From NCBI GenBank assembly GCA_963920635.1, contig OY987298.1, forward strand, positions 82,345,454 through 82,409,453: a stretch of DNA of 64,000 nt, in the 5' to 3' direction. The position numbers and the translations under genes were made by a program. The first letter of the stretch is position 1. The number at the start of each line of letters is the position of its first letter. Shown here in pieces: positions 62,172 to 64,000 of this stretch. This DNA is from Pseudeuparius sepicola. Its lineage: Eukaryota > Arthropoda > Insecta > Coleoptera > Anthribidae. The notes beneath the pieces are model-generated. The model saw only the letters and a list, made by a program, of their open reading frames with translations. It was not told the DNA's origin and searched no databases.

Positions 62172-63058
62172 AAAGAATTTTGTTTCGCCTCCATACTTTT
62201 TCTACTACACTAAAGGAAACATCATGCCGACACAGATTGTACTTGCCTCCCATTGCGATTATTGGCAGCGCTAATACGACTCCGTACTCAGAGAAAACGG
62301 AGCGAAAGTCCGATAAGTTACTGGCATACGACTCTCGGTCACCAGGAAGAATTTCAATATCGTCATGGGGAGATATGCAGCGCCGGTTTTAGGGAGGTCC
62401 TAGGGTGCTAATAGCACCAGGCGGTTAATTTTAGGAGGCGGTATAAGCTGGTTAATTTTTATTTTTGGTGTGAGTCTAAGGATTAAAGGAAACAAAGGGG
62501 AATTTTAATGCATATACAGGGTATCCCATAATTCTCTATACATGGCTTAATGGCAGATTCCTCTCGAGAAATTATGAAGATTTAGCGCATTGAAAGTGTT
62601 TCTATTGCGGAGCTACAGGTCCTCGAAGGGGGCCCCACGAAAGCACTTTTTCTCAAATAACCTTAGAACCGTTTAACCGATCGCCCTCAAATTTTGTACA
62701 CACTATACACTCAATAATACCCACCAACTGCCTTTAAATGGGGCCCCCTGGTATACAGAGTGTTTGTTTTTTAGGTGACTCATGTTGGTTTTTGTGCCAA
62801 AACTTTTTTATTGGTACGGTAAGCCCAAACTTTTTAGACACCCTGTAGATCTCCGAACATTTTAGAACATTTTACCTCTCTTGTACTTTTCCCACAAAAT
62901 GCACCGTTCTCACTAAAAATCGCAAAATTCAAATCTTGTCACTTTGCTTCTATTAAACACAACTAGGTCGAGTAGGCCCTGCCTACTGTTTTGATGCATA
63001 AGCATCATCTGTCAAGCTGTTAATTTTAATAGTGATTATAACGTGTACATAGTTTAAC
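62172..63058. other. Left arm of a mariner-type element and flanks
   Basis: A hAT-like GCAGCGCCGGTTTTAGGG end is at about 62380. From 62515 a TACAGGGTATCCCATAATTC end leads rightward to the transposase. ACCCTGTAGATC at about 62842 marks another repeat edge. No ORF. Confidence 0.45.
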
Positions 63059-64000
63059 GTGGCTTTGGTATACACCTCAGAACAAGTCGATATGTTGCTA
63101 GTGTTGGGATTTTGCAAATGCAATTATCGCCAGTCTGTGCATGTTTATCAGCAACGTTTTCCAAATCGAAGGACACCTTCTCACTGCACTTTTAGGGATG
63201 TCGAGGCAAGAGCTCGTGAAACGGGTATGTTCTTTTCGCGAAAAACAGATCGTGGGCGTCATATCACTGAAAGGATAGAAGCTGCAGATGAACGCATTTT
63301 GGAGATATAGACGAAGAACCTACTACAAGTATACGTAAAATATCACGTCACCTAGGTATAACAAAAAGTGTTACTCATCGAATAGTAAAAGAAAACCTCT
63401 TTCATCCGTACCATATTCAACTTGTCCAAGAGCTGACTCAGCCAGATTTTAAAAAAAGGTTACGTTTTTACAGGCATTTGCAAAATAAAAGGAATAGAGT
63501 TCCCAACTTTTGTAAAAACATTCTTTTTACTGACGAATGTAGTTTTACGCGTCGCGGAGTTAACAATCTCCATAACGAACATGTATACACGTTAGAAAAT
63601 CCTCATGCAGTTAAAAGATTGTTCATTTTCAAAGAGAATTTTCTATAAACGTATGGATGGGAATCATAGCTAATTATTAGTAGGGCCGGTGATTCTGCCT
63701 GTCAGATTAAATGGTGAAGATTTTCTAGAGTTCTTACAAGAATATTTACATGATACTTTGGATGCTATACCACTTGCTCTTAGAAGAGACATATGGTTTA
63801 TGCTATATAGTGCCCCACCACATTTTTCTCTTAATGTTAGACGTTATTTAAATAGAAAATTCGCAAATAAATGGATTGGAATTGCTCCTATACAATGGCC
63901 ACCAAGATCCCCGGATTTAAATCCTTGCGACTTTTATTTATGGGGCACTTTAAAATCTAAAGTGTATAGTACTCCAGCGTTGGGTGAAGATTTAAAAAGA
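63059..64000 (+). pseudogene. Mariner/Tc1-type transposase, decayed, runs off the window
   Basis: The N-terminal HTH part (DUF4817-like) reads VYTSEQVDMLLVLGFCKCNY and RFPNRRTPSHCTFRDVEAR; its start codon position is GTG. A stop follows at about 63308. In another frame come SIRKISRHLGITKSVTHRIV and the first catalytic Asp in NILFTDECSFTRRG. After a further break come LYSAPPHFSLNVRRYL (where the second Asp of the DGAPPHF motif is missing) and PPRSPDLNPCDFYLWG with the third Asp. It is inactive. The right end lies beyond the window. Confidence 0.82.

Overview
The window is eukaryotic nuclear DNA, almost certainly from an insect (possibly a beetle; order not provable from sequence). Two facts support this: a split host gene encoding an insect-like DAD1 protein, with TATCGATA promoter boxes of the type bound by DREF in flies, and a dense layer of insect-type transposons (Polinton/Maverick, BEL/Pao, CsRn1-like Ty3, copia, Dong-like R4, CR1/Jockey-like LINE, mariner, hAT-like MITEs). 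There is one 200-N assembly gap at 19473-19672.

1-17.97 kb: a fragment of a YqaJ-type nuclease gene and a 1.35-kb palindrome lead into a structurally complete Polinton/Maverick (adintovirus-like) element at 1727-17472. It begins AG and ends CT, carries about 415-bp terminal inverted repeats, and is flanked by a 6-bp target duplication TACCAG. It has a rightward, intron-containing protein-primed DNA polymerase B and a leftward block of virion-type genes. In transcription order these are a PLA2/hydrophobic core protein, a small Gly-rich ORF, adenain-like protease, penton, major capsid protein, a coiled-coil ORF, a putative membrane glycoprotein, a BIR/RING inhibitor-of-apoptosis protein, packaging ATPase, two conserved accessory ORFs, a tail-fibre-like protein, DDE integrase and a 174-aa unknown. 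Most core genes are broken by stops or frameshifts, so the copy is dead. The IAP, the membrane protein, the fibre-like ORF and the 174-aa ORF are still open. Neighbouring ORFs often overlap by ATGA or TAATG, and TATA boxes lie only about 25-40 bp from start codons.

17.97-27 kb: a second, related Polinton begins 497 bp away in the opposite orientation, in the same Ulp1-like target sequence. It shows a GC-rich terminal region, a tRNA-Lys-like sequence and a PLA2 gene with its His-Asp motif intact, then runs into the gap. Beyond the gap are a copia fragment, foldback palindromes and a leftward CsRn1-like Ty3 element.

27-62 kb: the host gene DAD1 (oligosaccharyltransferase subunit). Exon 1 is at 27444-27651 and exon 2 at 61425-61555, separated by a 33.8-kb intron. 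That intron holds a full-length BEL/Pao element with 5-bp target duplications, a hAT-type MITE with an 8-bp duplication, many inverted-repeat MITEs, a DUF4806 pseudogene, a Dong-like retrotransposon in a TAA microsatellite and a rearranged CR1-like LINE.

62-64 kb: a possible THAP-like start and a decayed mariner-type transposase running off the window.
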